Assembly (NCBI GenBank): GCA_963662175.1
Contig: OY759215.1
Location: 55,197,213 to 55,261,212 of the forward strand
Direction of reading: 5' to 3'
DNA length: 64,000 nt
Origin: Aradus depressus
Taxonomy: Eukaryota; Arthropoda; Insecta; Hemiptera; Aradidae
Made by a program: the position numbers and the translations under genes. Numbering within the stretch: position 1 is the first letter of the stretch; each line of letters opens with the position of its first letter. Of the stretch, positions 21,504 to 32,454 are shown in pieces. The notes under the pieces are model-generated. The model saw only the letters and a list, made by a program, of their open reading frames with translations, was not told where the DNA came from and searched no databases.

Positions 21504-21803
21504 GGGGGCGCCGGTAGCTCAGTGGTAAGTAGCGTGCTTGCCTACTAAGCTCAAGATCGAGGGTTCGAAACCCGGTCGAGTCCTTTAGGTTTTTTTATCT
21601 GGGAGGTGAAAAAACCTTGAGCTAAACCTCTTCGGATTGGACGTTAAGTGATGGTCCCGAGCTTGTACGGTGTCAGGTGCTTGGGTGAATAAAAATTTAG
21701 GGGAGACAAAATTTAGGGCTCCCAGTAGAGTCGGGCTTAGGTCTGGTAGTAGGCGATATGACCTCGTATTTAAGCCCGGCCATGAGTCAAAATAACAACA
21801 ACA
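21504..21803 (+). mobile_element. SINE-A copy with 10 bp target duplication
   Basis: Head GGGGCGCCGGTAGCTCAGTG and GGGTTCGAAACCCGG, the best-preserved B box in the window. ACTAAAACGT occurs at 21494-21503 and 21804-21813. Tail GAGTCAAAATAACAACAAC differs from the CCTAA and CTAA tails. Confidence 0.9.
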
Positions 21804-21869
21804 ACTAAAACGTACATTCTGAATTTTTTATAATTTTTTGTGTGGTAGCTTCAACCTTCTCATAGACAT

Positions 21870-22060
21870 AATAATGATATTTATTCTGTTAAACCATAAC
21901 ATAGTAATAGGACCCGTTTAACGATTGTGTACTTCTGATAGCTTATAACTTGTACATCAACCGATTTTATATCTTGGAATAAAAACGCATATGAAATGAA
22001 CGATAATAAAATAAATAAATAAGTGAAGATAAATTAATAGAAAGTTCCTAATAATAATGA
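21870..22060 (-). repeat. M3 dispersed repeat
   Basis: TTATTCTGTTAAACCATAAC, ATAGTAATAGGA, then GATAGCTTATAACTTGTACA and TCTTGGAATAAAAACGCATA. The same order occurs at 31085-31320 and 58800-58900. Confidence 0.5.
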
Positions 22061-22078
22061 ATACAATAGAGTTAGTTA

Positions 22079-22345
22079 TTGACTCATGCCCGGGCTTTAA
22101 CAACGAGGTCATATCGCCTACAATCTGAGCGCTCTTTCGTCACACTGGTGGACATCAGCCCGACTCTACTCTCTTAGGGAGTCCTAAATTTTGCCATCCA
22201 GGTTTATTCATCTAGAATAGGGGTCTTTAACAAGTACCCGACATCGTACAGGCTCGGGACCATCACTTAACGTCCCATCCGAAGGACGGTGTGCTCAAGG
22301 TTTTTTCACTTGGAAACCGAAGGGCTAAGGGTCCCGACCGGTTTA
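22079..22345 (-). mobile_element. SINE-A copy
   Basis: TGACTCATGCCCGGGCTTTA, GGTCATATCGCCTACAATCT, CGACTCTACTCTCTTAGGG, GGCTCGGGACCATCACTTAA and GTGCTCAAGGTTTTTTCAC. It ends in a damaged tRNA head. Confidence 0.87.
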
Positions 22346-22652
22346 AAATAAAATGAATATACGTTCTATTAAGGGTTTAATTTTTTCAGGACGTTATGCC
22401 GGAAGTTTGATGTAAACAACAACAGCGCACGACGCACGCGACAATATCCTTGAGTCATGTACGTGAGGAATGTCTATAAGTGTGCGTAGTTTTAAAAATT
22501 ACCTTGATCTTAAAATGTGGTTTATTTGCGAAGAGCTGCTCCTATCTTGTCGTCATCTGAATGTTAACTTGTAAAATGTTATACGTGACACATCTGTGAA
22601 TCTCGAAGAAATTGAAATATATTGAGAAATTGTTCAACTGCTGTGTGACATG

Positions 22653-22777
22653 CAGGGCCGAACTGGCCATCTGACAATTCTGGCAAATTTTAATTAAAAG
22701 AAGGCCGGTTTGAATGAAATTTTGGGGCCGGTTTCCATTAAATTCCAGGGCTGAATTTTACCCTCAGTCCGGCCCTG
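22653..22777. mobile_element. hAT-like MITE, 125 bp, exact 8 bp target duplication
   Basis: Terminal inverted repeats CAGGGCCGAACTGG and, at the other end, CAGTCCGGCCCTG. GTGACATG flanks it at 22645-22652 and 22778-22785. CAGGG ends and an 8 bp duplication are the hallmarks of hAT elements. The interior has no coding capacity. Confidence 0.88.
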
Positions 22778-22847
22778 GTGACATGTGATTTGTGTCGTTT
22801 ATTCAAAGCCCGATAACTTAAAATATAGATACTGTATAATGTAACTA

Positions 22848-23330
22848 AGTCGTCGGTGAATCACCGGCTGGGATCACCGGCTGGAATCACCGGCCCCAGC
22901 ACGAATTATCACTCGTTTATCTCAATATTTTCCTTATAAAGTGGCTTGATTTCTCATACTAAATTGGGTCAATACATTCATTACATGGGCAGTTACTAGA
23001 TATTGTGAGTTAAGCCCTCTCAGATTCCCCTCTCCTTTTTGGCTGATTTCGCTAAAAATTATTAGTTGACTTACATAGGGACCTCTGAATTCTCATAAAA
23101 AATTTTGTCTTGATTCATTTATTGCATCGACAGTTATTAGGTTTTTGTTTCGTGCAGTCCTCAGATCCCCTTCTTCCCGATTTCGCGGAAAGTTAATAAG
23201 TGTCGTCCTTATGGTTTGGAATTTACATATGAAATTTCGTATCAATACATTATTAATTTCAATGTCTAAAAACTTAACTTCCAATTTCCTACCGATTACA
23301 TAACTTTCCCTATACTAAGTAAAATAATCT
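22848..23330 (+). repeat. P1 element
   Basis: GTCGTCGGTGAATCACCGGC at the tip, with the piece TGGAATCACCGGC tandemly repeated. Units GTCAATACATTCATTACATG, AAAAATTATTAGTTGACTTA and GTCGTCCTTATGGTTTGG follow, then CCGATTACATAACTTTCCCT at the far end. Confidence 0.8.
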
Positions 23331-23341
23331 ACTTTGAGAAA

Positions 23342-23560
23342 GTGAGCAATTTCCACTTGTCTCCGACAAAGGGATTACAGGTTACTGAATGCGTCCCGCA
23401 TTACCCGCACTTGGTCTGGTGTCTATCTGATTGCAACGGGGAAAGTGAGAAAATGACAATTAATTATAGGTCCTTCACAGCTGTTATCAGTAGCCTGCTC
23501 TTTGTTCTACCAGTTATCGTTCTTCTGGGTGAATATTTGTCTACCTCTCTTTCGTAACAG
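23342..23560 (+). other. Open frame with a hydrophobic segment, unassigned
   Basis: A frame open to TAA contains ITINYRSFTAVISSLLF-type sequence with a hydrophobic run, SSLLFVLPVIVLLGEYL. The first ATG (23453) gives only about 34 codons. No splice acceptor precedes it and no family is recognised. Confidence 0.12.
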
Positions 23561-23829
23561 TATCAGGTAGTGACGTCAATGTTAATATTGTAACATTGTT
23601 GGTATGTCTCTACTTAGTCAGCATTTAATTAATTATTTACGAGTTTAAATAAAACAACGACAATATTCATTTGGATCAGCAAGATACATGTTGTTATGCA
23701 CAAATACATAAAAGAAAGGTTTTGAATTAGGAAGTCTCTGTTTGAGTTGCCTCCCTGGAGTAGCCGCACCTAGACTGTCGAGTTCATTCCTGGAACTGTA
23801 CATAAGGCCTTCGTGATGATTTTTCACTA

Positions 23830-24084
23830 GCTGGTGACCATGAACCTGACTCTACTGTGGGAGTCCTAAATTTTGCCTACTCTAAATTTTCATTCAACTA
23901 GGGCTGGGGTTTTTAACGAGTACCGGACATCGTACAGGCTCGTGACCATCGCTTAACGTCCCATCCGGCTTGCTTAAGTTTATTTAACCTCCCAGATTAA
24001 ATAAACTAAGGGCCTCGGCCGGGTTTCGAACCCACGAACTTGAGGTTAGTAAGCACGCATACTACTGCGCTACCGGCGCTCTCT
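23830..24084 (-). mobile_element. SINE-A copy, 3' truncated
   Basis: Covers GACTCTACTGTGGGAGTCC through the tRNA head CTACCGGCGCTC. The far 3' part (GCGCTCTGG and tail) is missing. The head abuts a P1 fragment. Confidence 0.87.
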
Positions 24085-24303
24085 GAAATTCTTAAGAATA
24101 GCACCTATTAATTTTCCGCGAAATCGAACGAAGGGAAGGGGGACCAGAGAAGGGGGCTCGACTCAAATACCTTAGTAACTGCCGATGTGATGTATGTGTC
24201 GACACAGAATTTTTTATGCGCATTCAGAATCCACTCTGTAAGACAAAAGGTAATTGATTAATTCGTGCTGGGGAAGTTCGTATCCGGTGATTCACCGACG
24301 ACT
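24085..24303 (-). repeat. P1 fragment, reverse orientation
   Basis: TATTAATTTTCCGCGAAATC, AGGGGGCTCGACTCAAATAC, GATGTATGTGTCGACACAG, then ATTCGTGCTGGGGAAGTTC and GGTGATTCACCGACGAC. Confidence 0.8.
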
Positions 24304-24737
24304 TTCTTTTTGTTCGTCAGGTCATTAATCTGAAGTCTTCTGTCAAAGAAGTCGCCTATACTCCTGGCCAGATTAGGTTAGATTCATACTTACATGGACA
24401 AAACAACGTTACCATAAAGGTTTGAACGTAGAAAACCTCTGGGAGGAAATGGCATTTAGAAGGATTGAAACGGATGGGGTCTAATGATGGATGTTGTGTT
24501 AGTATCCCGAGCTAATCCATCAGACGTGTCCTCTCAGCTTCAACTGTCACTTGCACCACTATTCATTTTGGTTCTCAATTGTTACTAATTTGCATTGAAA
24601 ATATCTTGACATTTGAGTGCGTGATTATTGACGCCTATTGGATTCTGAGGGTCATAATCAGAAATTATTGATGCCCTTTTTACACCGGCTTTACGATATA
24701 ATAGCGATGATTACTTAAACGGGTCTGAAATTATATT

Positions 24738-25564
24738 TAAATTGTTCACCGGAATTCATGTTTTCAAAGCCCCTTATTCCAAAAATGAAGAAAAAAAAAA
24801 GAAAGATCTTGAGTCAATCACCGGCAATGTACTTCCCCAGAACGAATTAATCAATTAATTTTTCACTCTCCCTTCAAAACCAGTCGAGTGTTTACTCTAA
24901 TATTCAACAGTTGACTTACAAAGGGGCTCCTATATTTTGTGTCGATAAATTGAATACATCGGCAGTTATTAGGGTTTTTGAATTGAGTACTTATGCAGTT
25001 ATACGAAGTATAGGGGAAGTTATGTAATCTATCAGAAATTTCCTGTTTTCATCGGAATTTCATGTCAGAAAAGATACTTTTGGCGCAGGGCTAAAGAGCA
25101 AGATGGCGGCCATCCAAGTCGGCTTTGTACCCAGCACAAATCACCGGATTTGTACCCAGCACAAATCACCGGCTTTGTTCTTCCCCAGCACAAATCACCG
25201 GCTTGGATGACCGCCATCTTGCTTTTTAGCCCTGCGCTAAAAGTACCTTTTCTCCCCTACTTTTCGAACCTCCTAATTCCAAAAATTAATAAAAAAAAAT
25301 CTGTCTGTGTGTTTACGTATATGGCAATCCATATACATTTTTATAAGTTTTACATTTAAATTCTAAACCCCACAAGGGCTATATCTATTAATTTTCCGCG
25401 AAATCGGTCAAAGGAAAGGGAGAGATCAGAGGGGACACATTTCAAAAACACGACACAAAACTCCGTATTGATTTTTACTCAAAACGGTCGATTTTGGCGG
25501 GGGAACGAAGTTTTGTTGATTTAATCGTGCTGAGGAAGTACATTACCGGTGATTCACCGACGAA
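24738..25564. repeat. P1 elements, abutting, with hairpin insert
   Basis: A reverse-type piece (ACCGGAATTCATGTTTTC, TATTCCAAAAATGAAG) runs into an A-rich joint. A forward left end follows at 24811 (CAATCACCGGCAATGTACTT), and the element ends in the reverse tip CTGAGGAAGTACATTACCGG, TGATTCACCGACGA. The hairpin element 25069-25251 interrupts it. Confidence 0.75.
25069..25251. mobile_element. Hairpin MITE with AAGATGGCGGC arms
   Basis: Arms of about 55 bp: TTTTGGCGCAGGGCTAAAGA, GCAAGATGGCGGCCATCCAA on the left and the inverse on the right. The loop holds three tandem copies of a 26-28 bp unit containing CCAGCACAAATCACCGG, itself the P1 tip. The arm motif AAGATGGCGGC equals the consensus for YY1/Pho-type factors. 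Confidence 0.8.
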
Positions 25565-26117
25565 TTTTTGGGCCGATTTGGGCCAAACTTGATACAATCA
25601 AGCCTTATTTTGTCTCGGTTCACAGTATGAATTTGAGTAAAATCGGCTATCTGTCTGTGCTCTGAGCCTTTAAAATTTGGATAAATTCGTACAACTTTCG
25701 GCCTCTTACTCTTAGACCCAATCGATTGTTCTTGGAACCTAATTCGATCCGAGAATGCTTCCCTTCCGATTTTTCGTTATGGTTATATCCTTCGTAGTTA
25801 GATTGAAGGTCAGTTCCCTTCAGTTTGTATTCATTGGTTGAATAGATTAGCCAGTTATTAAAGGCTTTGTTAACAGTTAATTAGCAGGTATATTACCCTG
25901 TTTTATTTATCCTAACAACAAATTCGGGGTATGAAGCAGCTAGTTCCTCCGAAGGACCCCATACCTATTATCGTGTGTTACGTCACCTGGGCTGGGCAAG
26001 GTCAACTCCTATTCTCACTATGTCAACCATTCAAATTGTTTTTGTTTTTTTTGGTCATCAATATTCTTGTATTGTCCTTACAATTTTAAATATGTATTCA
26101 AGAAAAAAATATTATAT

Positions 26118-26472
26118 ATCCTTTGATGTAGGTATGTCAATAATTCCCAATATTGGCCCTTCTGGTCTCCTTCTATTAATTTATTTTTTCTTCATTTAGA
26201 TATACGATATTTCGTCCATCCGGACATTTTCAAGTACAATAAATTATAATATTCTCCAGTTTGTTATGCTATGAACCCTTATTTTTTAATATATAACAGA
26301 GCGTGTCAACATTTTTAAACATATATTTCTACATCTTCATTGTGCATATTTTTTTTTATAGTGATTTTTGATTGCATACTGTAGGTATGTTTTTATCTAT
26401 AGTTTCCATTTTATCATATTCCATTTTAGGGCCAATATTCGAGAATTATTGAAATACCTACATCAAATGAAA
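26118..26472. mobile_element. Small foldback element, 355 bp
   Basis: CTTTGATGTAGGTATGTCAA, TAATTCCCAATATTGGCCCT at 26121-26160 is inverted at 26428-26470. Between the arms lies TACGATATTTCGTCCATCCG, GACATTTTCAAG, a hairpin with the same logic as the M1/M2 motif. Confidence 0.65.
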
Positions 26473-26740
26473 ATAAATAAGTCTCTAAAAATCGTATATA
26501 TTGATTGATACGAATTTGAAGATAAATTATATATCCTTTTTTTTACTTCCCCGAGGTATAGAATCAGTCAAAAAATCTATCTTGAGTTCTCAGCAGACTT
26601 TCAGACCCCCTGCATCCTATATATACTTTCCCATAACTAATCGACAGTTTGGCTAAAGATCTCTTTTAGACAAATTATTTATCAATTTTAATGTTAAAGT
26701 TTAACTAAGAAAATTAATTAATAAAGTCTGGTATTTTCAG

Positions 26741-26809
26741 ATTACTGTTGGACAATGAAGATTATGGATTCGTGAGAAAGGCTTTCTTCGCCATCAAGTT
26801 GGAAAGGAG
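26741..26809 (+). CDS. Candidate internal coding exon, unidentified
   Basis: Acceptor TGGTATTTTCAG and donor GGAG|GTATGT bracket 69 nt. One frame is open: LLLDNEDYGFVRKAFFAIKL, then ER, with 1 nt in front and 2 nt behind (phase 2 on both sides). The stretch is less AT-rich than its flanks and belongs to no repeat seen here. The other two frames are closed or fail at a splice phase. No domain is recognised. Confidence 0.3.
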
Positions 26810-26819
26810 GTATGTACCT

Positions 26820-28190
26820 ACTTAAATAAATATACAGAATTCTTTAACATATTTTAATTTGTTAAATAATTGTTAACCTAAAAGTTTTGTAATAAAAAAG
26901 AAGTAATGAATGAGCACTGATAACTTTCTTTTCATTTTTTCGTTCTGTATAAGACCATTACACGCCTCTTTTGTGGCTAGTATTTCTACTTACACAGCTT
27001 CACATGGTGTAGACCAGTAAAATTTGGGAAGAAAATCGCCTACTTATGAATCTCGTTGAGGAAAGTTTTTTAATGAAATCTTTTGCATCCCCTTCAGAAA
27101 GACCATATAAAAAGAATGCACAACATCCCAAGTTGCACAAATAATTTTTAATTGTTGTAATCGGAGTTTAAATAATTTAGAAAATAACAAATTTAATGAA
27201 TAAATGCAATATCTCGAATATAATAGTCAACATTTTAGGGTCGCTGATTACGATTATGAACTCAAAATTTGGAAAATCCAAAATGGCGGCCCAGAAAACG
27301 CGAAAAATTGTAAATTAGGGTTGTTGAGTGCCGTACTTGTAAAATATATATATTTTTTTCGTCAAAATGGTAAGAATCAATAGAAAATCGTTATAAATTT
27401 AAATATAAATCGAAATAACGTAATTGTTTGAACATTTGTATTCAACTGAATACGGTAGAGTTGATAGCGTACTATAAATGTTCGCGTTTTTGTCTCTCAT
27501 TTGTCAGAAAATAAATATTTTTTCATGAAACTAAGTTTATAGCAAGGATAAGAGTGTCCTCTATCAAAAGTACTTTGAATTCTTTAAAAATATTAGAATA
27601 CCGAAAAATGGGGCGGGTTTAAACGTCGGCGCGCGGAGAGTACGTCCGAGAGAGTCACGCGTTTTTCGTGCCCCATTTTGTCTCTTAGAAGATAATTTTT
27701 TTATTTGTATTGTGGTTATCTATGATGAGAATAGAGTTTATACCCATTCTTGCACGCGTTCAGCTTTGAGAGACATAATTCACGAGGTCAAACAGCCTCG
27801 GGGTGGGGTAGACTATAGCACACATGTGGGGGGGACCTCGACATTTGAACAGCCTTGGCAGGTAAACACGGTGTCAGAGTGTCAGGGAAGCCCTCCAGAA
27901 GCCTTGCTAGACCCACATCTAGCGACATTAGGGTCAATCAATCAATAAAGGAAGCCAGTCAGTTGTGCAGTCCTATCATGTTTCACCTATGGCAAAACAC
28001 ACAAATCTCATCAGGTTAACACACATGTGACCTTCCTAGGCACTGAACAGTGGCGGAATGGTGTCTTCAGAAATTTCTAGACTGAGACTTTTGGCTCATT
28101 CCGACCAAGTGTCTGTAATACTTGGAAAATGAGTGCCAGAGGAGGAGGGTTTGCGACAGATTGACACCGTCAACTCGGTCTAAGGATTTG
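26820..28190. other. Spacer, with a GC-richer patch at 27610-27950
   Basis: 27615-27665 has CGTCGGCGCGCGGAGAG-type CpG-rich sequence. 27700-27950 ends GGGTCAATCAATCAATAAA, which could be the 3' end of an unidentified retroelement. No protein motif is readable. Confidence 0.4.
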
Positions 28191-28198
28191 CTAACAAA

Positions 28199-28675
28199 GA
28201 GTGAATTCTTTAGTAGCTCAGGATCAAAATGGTCAACTAACTGATTGTTCTGAATGAGTGAATTCTTTAGTAGCTCAGGTTCATAATGGTCAACAAGCTG
28301 ATCGTTCTGTATGAGTTCTTTAGTAGCTCAGGATCAAAATGGTCAACTAACTGATTGTTCTGAATGAGTGAATTCTTTAGTAGCTCAGGTTCATAATGGT
28401 CAACTAGCTGATCGTTCTGTATGAGTTCTTTAGTAGCTCAGGATCAAAATGGTCAACTAATTGATTGTTCTGAATGAGTGAATTCTCTAGTAGCTCAGGA
28501 TCAAAATAGTCAACTGAATGAGTGAATTCTTTAGTAGCTCAGGATCAATATGGTCAACTAACTGATGGTTCTGTATGAATTCTTTAGTAGCTCAGGATCA
28601 ATATGGTCAACTAACTGATGGTTCTGTATGAATTCTTTAGTAGCCCAGGACCAAAATGGTCAACTAAGTGATAGA
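28199..28675 (+). repeat. Minisatellite, nine units of about 55 bp
   Basis: Core unit TTCTTTAGTAGCTCAGGATC, AAAATGGTCAACTAACTGAT, TGTTCTG-AT. Units 1-5 alternate between a 57 bp form (GAGTGAATTC start) and a 53 bp form (GAGTTC start), so a two-unit block was the step of amplification. Units 6 to 9 are more diverged. Confidence 0.92.
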
Positions 28676-29249
28676 TCACCAATGTTACACAGTCTGTAAT
28701 GATTGTTGACGATTGCCTTTATTTAACTCTTTCTCAACCTTTGCAATTTCTCCTTCTTGTTTATGTACTATTAACATTTGCCTGTGTGACTATGAGAAAC
28801 TGAAAGCGTTATTAATTTAGCCGTGAGAAAAGTTATTTGCGTTGTGAACTTCTCTCTATTTCTCATTTCTCAGAGTTGAAATATTCTTCTAGTTAATAAA
28901 TGGAATTTCGAAGCAGATAACATTTTTAGTAGAGTTGAAATTAATAATTTGCAAATTGCAGTTTAAAATGAATCCGGAGAAAGTCCCTTGTCAGAAATGT
29001 AACTAATATTTTGCTATAAATTTAACGACTTGGGCATATAATTATAAATGAAAAAGGTTTCTGCTATTGCTGCTTCGTAGTTTTGACTATAGCTCAGTGA
29101 CATAGGCAAAATTTTCTTTCGAGGGGATCACCAGTAATTTTTATGACCTTTAACTTTCTACAAGGGAAGACGAGAGGGACTATTATCATTACTCCAGGCC
29201 AAAAGTTTCTGTACTTTTATTTCGTCTGCTTTATGAAAATGGGATGCCA

Positions 29250-29372
29250 TGTAATCGGTCAGAAATTCGATGTTGAGTTTTCACCAAAATTTCACGTTTT
29301 CCTAACAAAAAAAAAAAATCCCCAAATCAAAAACTGCCGATGTAACGAATGTATCAACACAAAATAGAAGGG
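29250..29372 (-). repeat. P1 fragment
   Basis: ATGTAATCGGTCAGAAATTC, GATGTTGAGTTTTCACC, an A run, then AAACTGCCGATGTAACGAAT and GTATCAACACAAAAT. Confidence 0.7.
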
Positions 29373-29599
29373 GGAAAACAATGTGATAGTATCTATTGTA
29401 TTAGGTATTTATATTAATTTATCTTCTATTATTTTTCTTTATTTCTCAATTATATTTTTTTTTGGTCTATTTATAAAGATAAAACTGTTGCTGGGTGCAA
29501 CAACCAGTATCTATGATGTACATGTAGATATGGTGGCGTGAATGGCCTGTGAGAGGAAGGTTACCAAGTGGTAGGTCCCCGGGACGAAATTATTAGAAA

Positions 29600-29990
29600 A
29601 AAAAAAATTGAATAAAATAAAATAATAATACAATAAATAAAAAGGAATTGAAAGACAATTTTGATGGATGGGTAGAAAGAGAGGTAATAAAAGTAATGGA
29701 AAATAATGTTGAAAATATTAAAAACTATAATGATTCAAGGTGGCAATAAGTCGTTGTCTCTTCAACCTTCGTAGGGGGTTGTGTGGTAAGTGTTGTGAAG
29801 ATAATGTACGTTTTTCTGGGTTTGTTGTGTGTAAAGTTTGCTAAAAAACTGTATGTAAGTAGTTCGTATTGTTTCTGTGTTCTGTTGAAGTGTTCTGTTG
29901 TTTATATATGGTGGGCATTGTGTTTTAACTCCGGTTTTTGACTGAAAAGCCTGAATTCGTTTTATGTTGGAAGTTTTTGCTGAACAGTAT
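29600..29990 (+). repeat. R6 dispersed repeat, copy 1
   Basis: Shares AGACAATTTTGATGGATGGG, GAGGTAATAAAAGTAA, GATTCAAGGTGGCA-TAAGTC, CTCTTCAACCTTCGT and CTGAATTCGTTTTAT with 31690-32098, in the same orientation. Confidence 0.75.
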
Positions 29991-30126
29991 ATCTATGCTC
30001 CGCATTTTTATTATTTAAATATTAACGGAAATAATTATTATTATGAGGTAGAGATGTAATAATTATTACATCTTTTCTTCTCCATTTTGCAGGTGATAAG
30101 GTGACATCAATAAACATACGGCTAAG

Positions 30127-30210
30127 ATGGCCGCTGCACAAACAAACAAACCCTCGTCATCTATTTTACATAAATCTTGTCTCAGATTCAGTGGCAAATC
30201 TTTGTCGTAG
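30127..30210 (+). CDS. Short open frame with strong start context
   Basis: A good acceptor (TCTCCATTTTGCAG, ending 30092) precedes CTAAGATGGCC, a strong start context. The 27 codons begin MAAAQTNKPSSSILHKSC and end at TAG. AAGATGGCCGC is also close to a YY1/Pho site, so the motif may be regulatory and not a start codon. Confidence 0.12.
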   Translation: MAAAQTNKPSSSILHKSCLRFSGKSLS

Positions 30211-30250
30211 ATTTGTATAGTGTAATACCGGCTGAAGGGATTCTTAAAAG

Positions 30251-30371
30251 AAAGTCGTTACTTTACATCCTGTGGAATATTTGGTAAAGGATTGTCTTAG
30301 TGTAAAATCGATCTTACAAGAGGAAGGGCAACTTGTTAATTATAGCTTTGAAACTATTTCTCGGTTAGTAG
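30251..30371 (+). CDS. Candidate coding exon, unidentified
   Basis: The frame reads VVTLHPVEYLVKDCLSVKSI, then LQEEGQLVNYSFETISRLV, and ends at a strong donor TTAGTAG|GTATGT (phase 1). An in-frame TAA lies just upstream, so the exon would start at a weak acceptor, CTTAAAAG. Composition and residue mix look coding. No family is recognised. Alternatively it is part of one longer, frame-broken exon beginning at 30093. Confidence 0.28.
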
Positions 30372-30579
30372 GTATGTTCATTCTTTAATAGACTATCGAT
30401 GTCAGTAAAAAACACATACTTAAGTCAATTACTGTCTTTATCGTAGGTATTTCGCTTCCTTGCAGGTGTTATATACGTTACATATTTCCTTGTAGATAAC
30501 TATGGCAAGAATAGTTTAAAGCTTGAAGGCCAACTTGCATAAGTGCACCGAAACTCAATTATTTTGTAGTTTACACTGC

Positions 30580-30605
30580 TTTTTTTTTTTTTTTTTTTTT
30601 TTTTT
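30580..30605. repeat. Poly-T tract
   Basis: About 26 T. Confidence 0.95.
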
Positions 30606-30793
30606 ATATATTGTTTACACTTTTTCCTATTAAAAATTTAAAATCAAATGGTGTAGTATTTTGTGGGTAAATGGTACTTATTACATGTTTACTTTTTTTG
30701 TATTTGATTTCAACATTCATTCTGGGAGGTATCATCGACACAACCCACAAGAACGACACATAATGATTTTCAACCAAATGGATCAAAGAGAAT

Positions 30794-30814
30794 GGGGGGG
30801 GGGGGGGGGGGGGG
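30794..30814. repeat. Poly-G tract
   Basis: About 21 G. Confidence 0.95.
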
Positions 30815-31084
30815 ATCAGGGAAGGTAAAAAATCATGACATCATTCCAAATCTACTTCTTTAAGTAGATGGAATGGCTGATATGCATCGACCATATGGCC
30901 AAAAAAAAAAAAAAAAGTAGATGGATGGAAGGTTGTAAATATGTGATGAGTGAAATATTCCCCCTCAAAAAACAATTTTGTGGTCGAAATACCCCCTTAC
31001 AAGTATCTACCTACAAATTGTAGCGAAAAAAAGTTTTTCAGCCGACAATATAATTCAAATCTGTTCTAAAGCGGCTAGGTACAC

Positions 31085-31320
31085 AGTTCATTATCATAAT
31101 AATAATAATAATATTTCTTTGTTGAACTATAATATTGTAATTGGAGACGTCATACAATTTTGTACATCAAAATAGCTTATAATTTTTCGTTTTTATTTAC
31201 AATCGGTTATAACACAAAACACATAAGTAAATTGGTTGCCATCTTATAATTTATATATACATCAACTGATATTGAATCTTAGAATACAAACACATATAAG
31301 ATGCATAATAATAATGTATT
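31085..31320 (-). repeat. M3 dispersed repeat
   Basis: TTCTTTGTTGAACTATAATA, GGAGACGTCATACAATTTTG, CTTATAATTTATATATACAT and AATCTTAGAATACAAACAC. Same order as at 21870 and 58800. Confidence 0.55.
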
Positions 31321-31496
31321 GCTGTAAAAGAAGTGAAGAAGAAAACGCGTCTGGATTAGGTCACAAAGCGTCACCAAAGACGGATCCATCGAAAACTGCA
31401 ATGCTAAGAAATCACCGGACGTTACGCGTTTTGTTTTACGCTGACAGTCAACATTTGAAGTCAATAGACCTAACTCAAAAGAAATTAAATTCATTT

Positions 31497-31605
31497 CCTT
31501 ATAATAACTTGAGTGGATATATGTGGTGGAAGATGTTCTGTTTGTGAATGTGTCATTCAGTTTTTCCTTTACTCGACAGAACGTCGACTTCCGTCAACAT
31601 TCAGA
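31497..31605 (+). repeat. M1 fragment
   Basis: TTATAATAACTTGAGTGGAT (inner arm), then CATTCAGTTTTTCCTTTACT and CGACAGAACGTCGACTTCC (outer arm). The hairpin part between is deleted. Confidence 0.6.
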
Positions 31606-31689
31606 AAGTGCAGTTTTACAGATAATAGTCTGCAAAATGGTCGTATCTTAAAATAAAACTGATGTCCGTCCTTGGAGTTTCCTGTGATG

Positions 31690-32115
31690 TCAAATACTCT
31701 CATAAGTAAATAAAATAATAATAATAGTATAAATAAGAAGGAATATACAGACAATTTTGATGGATGGGTAGTAAGAGAGGTAATAAAAGTAAAGGGAAAT
31801 AATGTTGAAAAATATTAATAACGAACATGATTCAAGGTGGCAGTAAGTCGCGGTTACATCTTCTCTTCAACCTTCGTGGGGGTTATGTGGTAAGGGTTGT
31901 GAAGATAATGTACGTATTTCTGGATTTGTATGTGTGCAAAGATTGCTAAAGACTCGTATGTAAGTAGTTTGTATCGTTTGGGGTACTGTGTGTATCATGA
32001 GATCGTTATGAAGTGTTCTGTTGTTAATGTACGGTACACATGCACTGTGTTTAACAGTCTGAGGGTTTTTGACTGAAACGCCTGAATTCGTTTTATCTTC
32101 CGTCCTTGGAGTTTC
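31690..32115 (+). repeat. R6 dispersed repeat, copy 2, between direct repeats
   Basis: Same order of blocks as 29600-29990. A 41 bp sequence starting CCGTCCTTGGAGTTTCCTGT and ending CTCTCATAAG lies on both sides (31666-31706 and 32100-32140; two differences). Confidence 0.75.
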
Positions 32116-32454
32116 CTGTGAAGTCAAACACTCTCATAAGCTAACTCAAAATTTGGGTTTTTGACCTGCGACGATATGAAGCTTTGGATGTATGAGAAGT
32201 TTTAGTTGCAAAAAAGAAGTTGGGAAAACTAGTTTTATTATTTTTTAGTGAATGAAGGAAATGTGGGTCCAACCAATCAACATGATTCACGAAGAGGAAA
32301 GATGAATTTCACAGTCTATATACCAAACTGCGGCTGCGCGAGATTCGTTTTTATATTTACTCTCGGTTTTTTTTATTATTTTTTTAATGTTAACTCGTTA
32401 CTACCAAACACCGTGACACAATCCTAAGACAGCTCAGTTGTTTAACAATGAGCA

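Noticed and set aside
31236..31547. 103-codon plus frame and 71-codon minus frame
   Set aside because: Chimeric across M3 and M1; no recognised protein in the middle.
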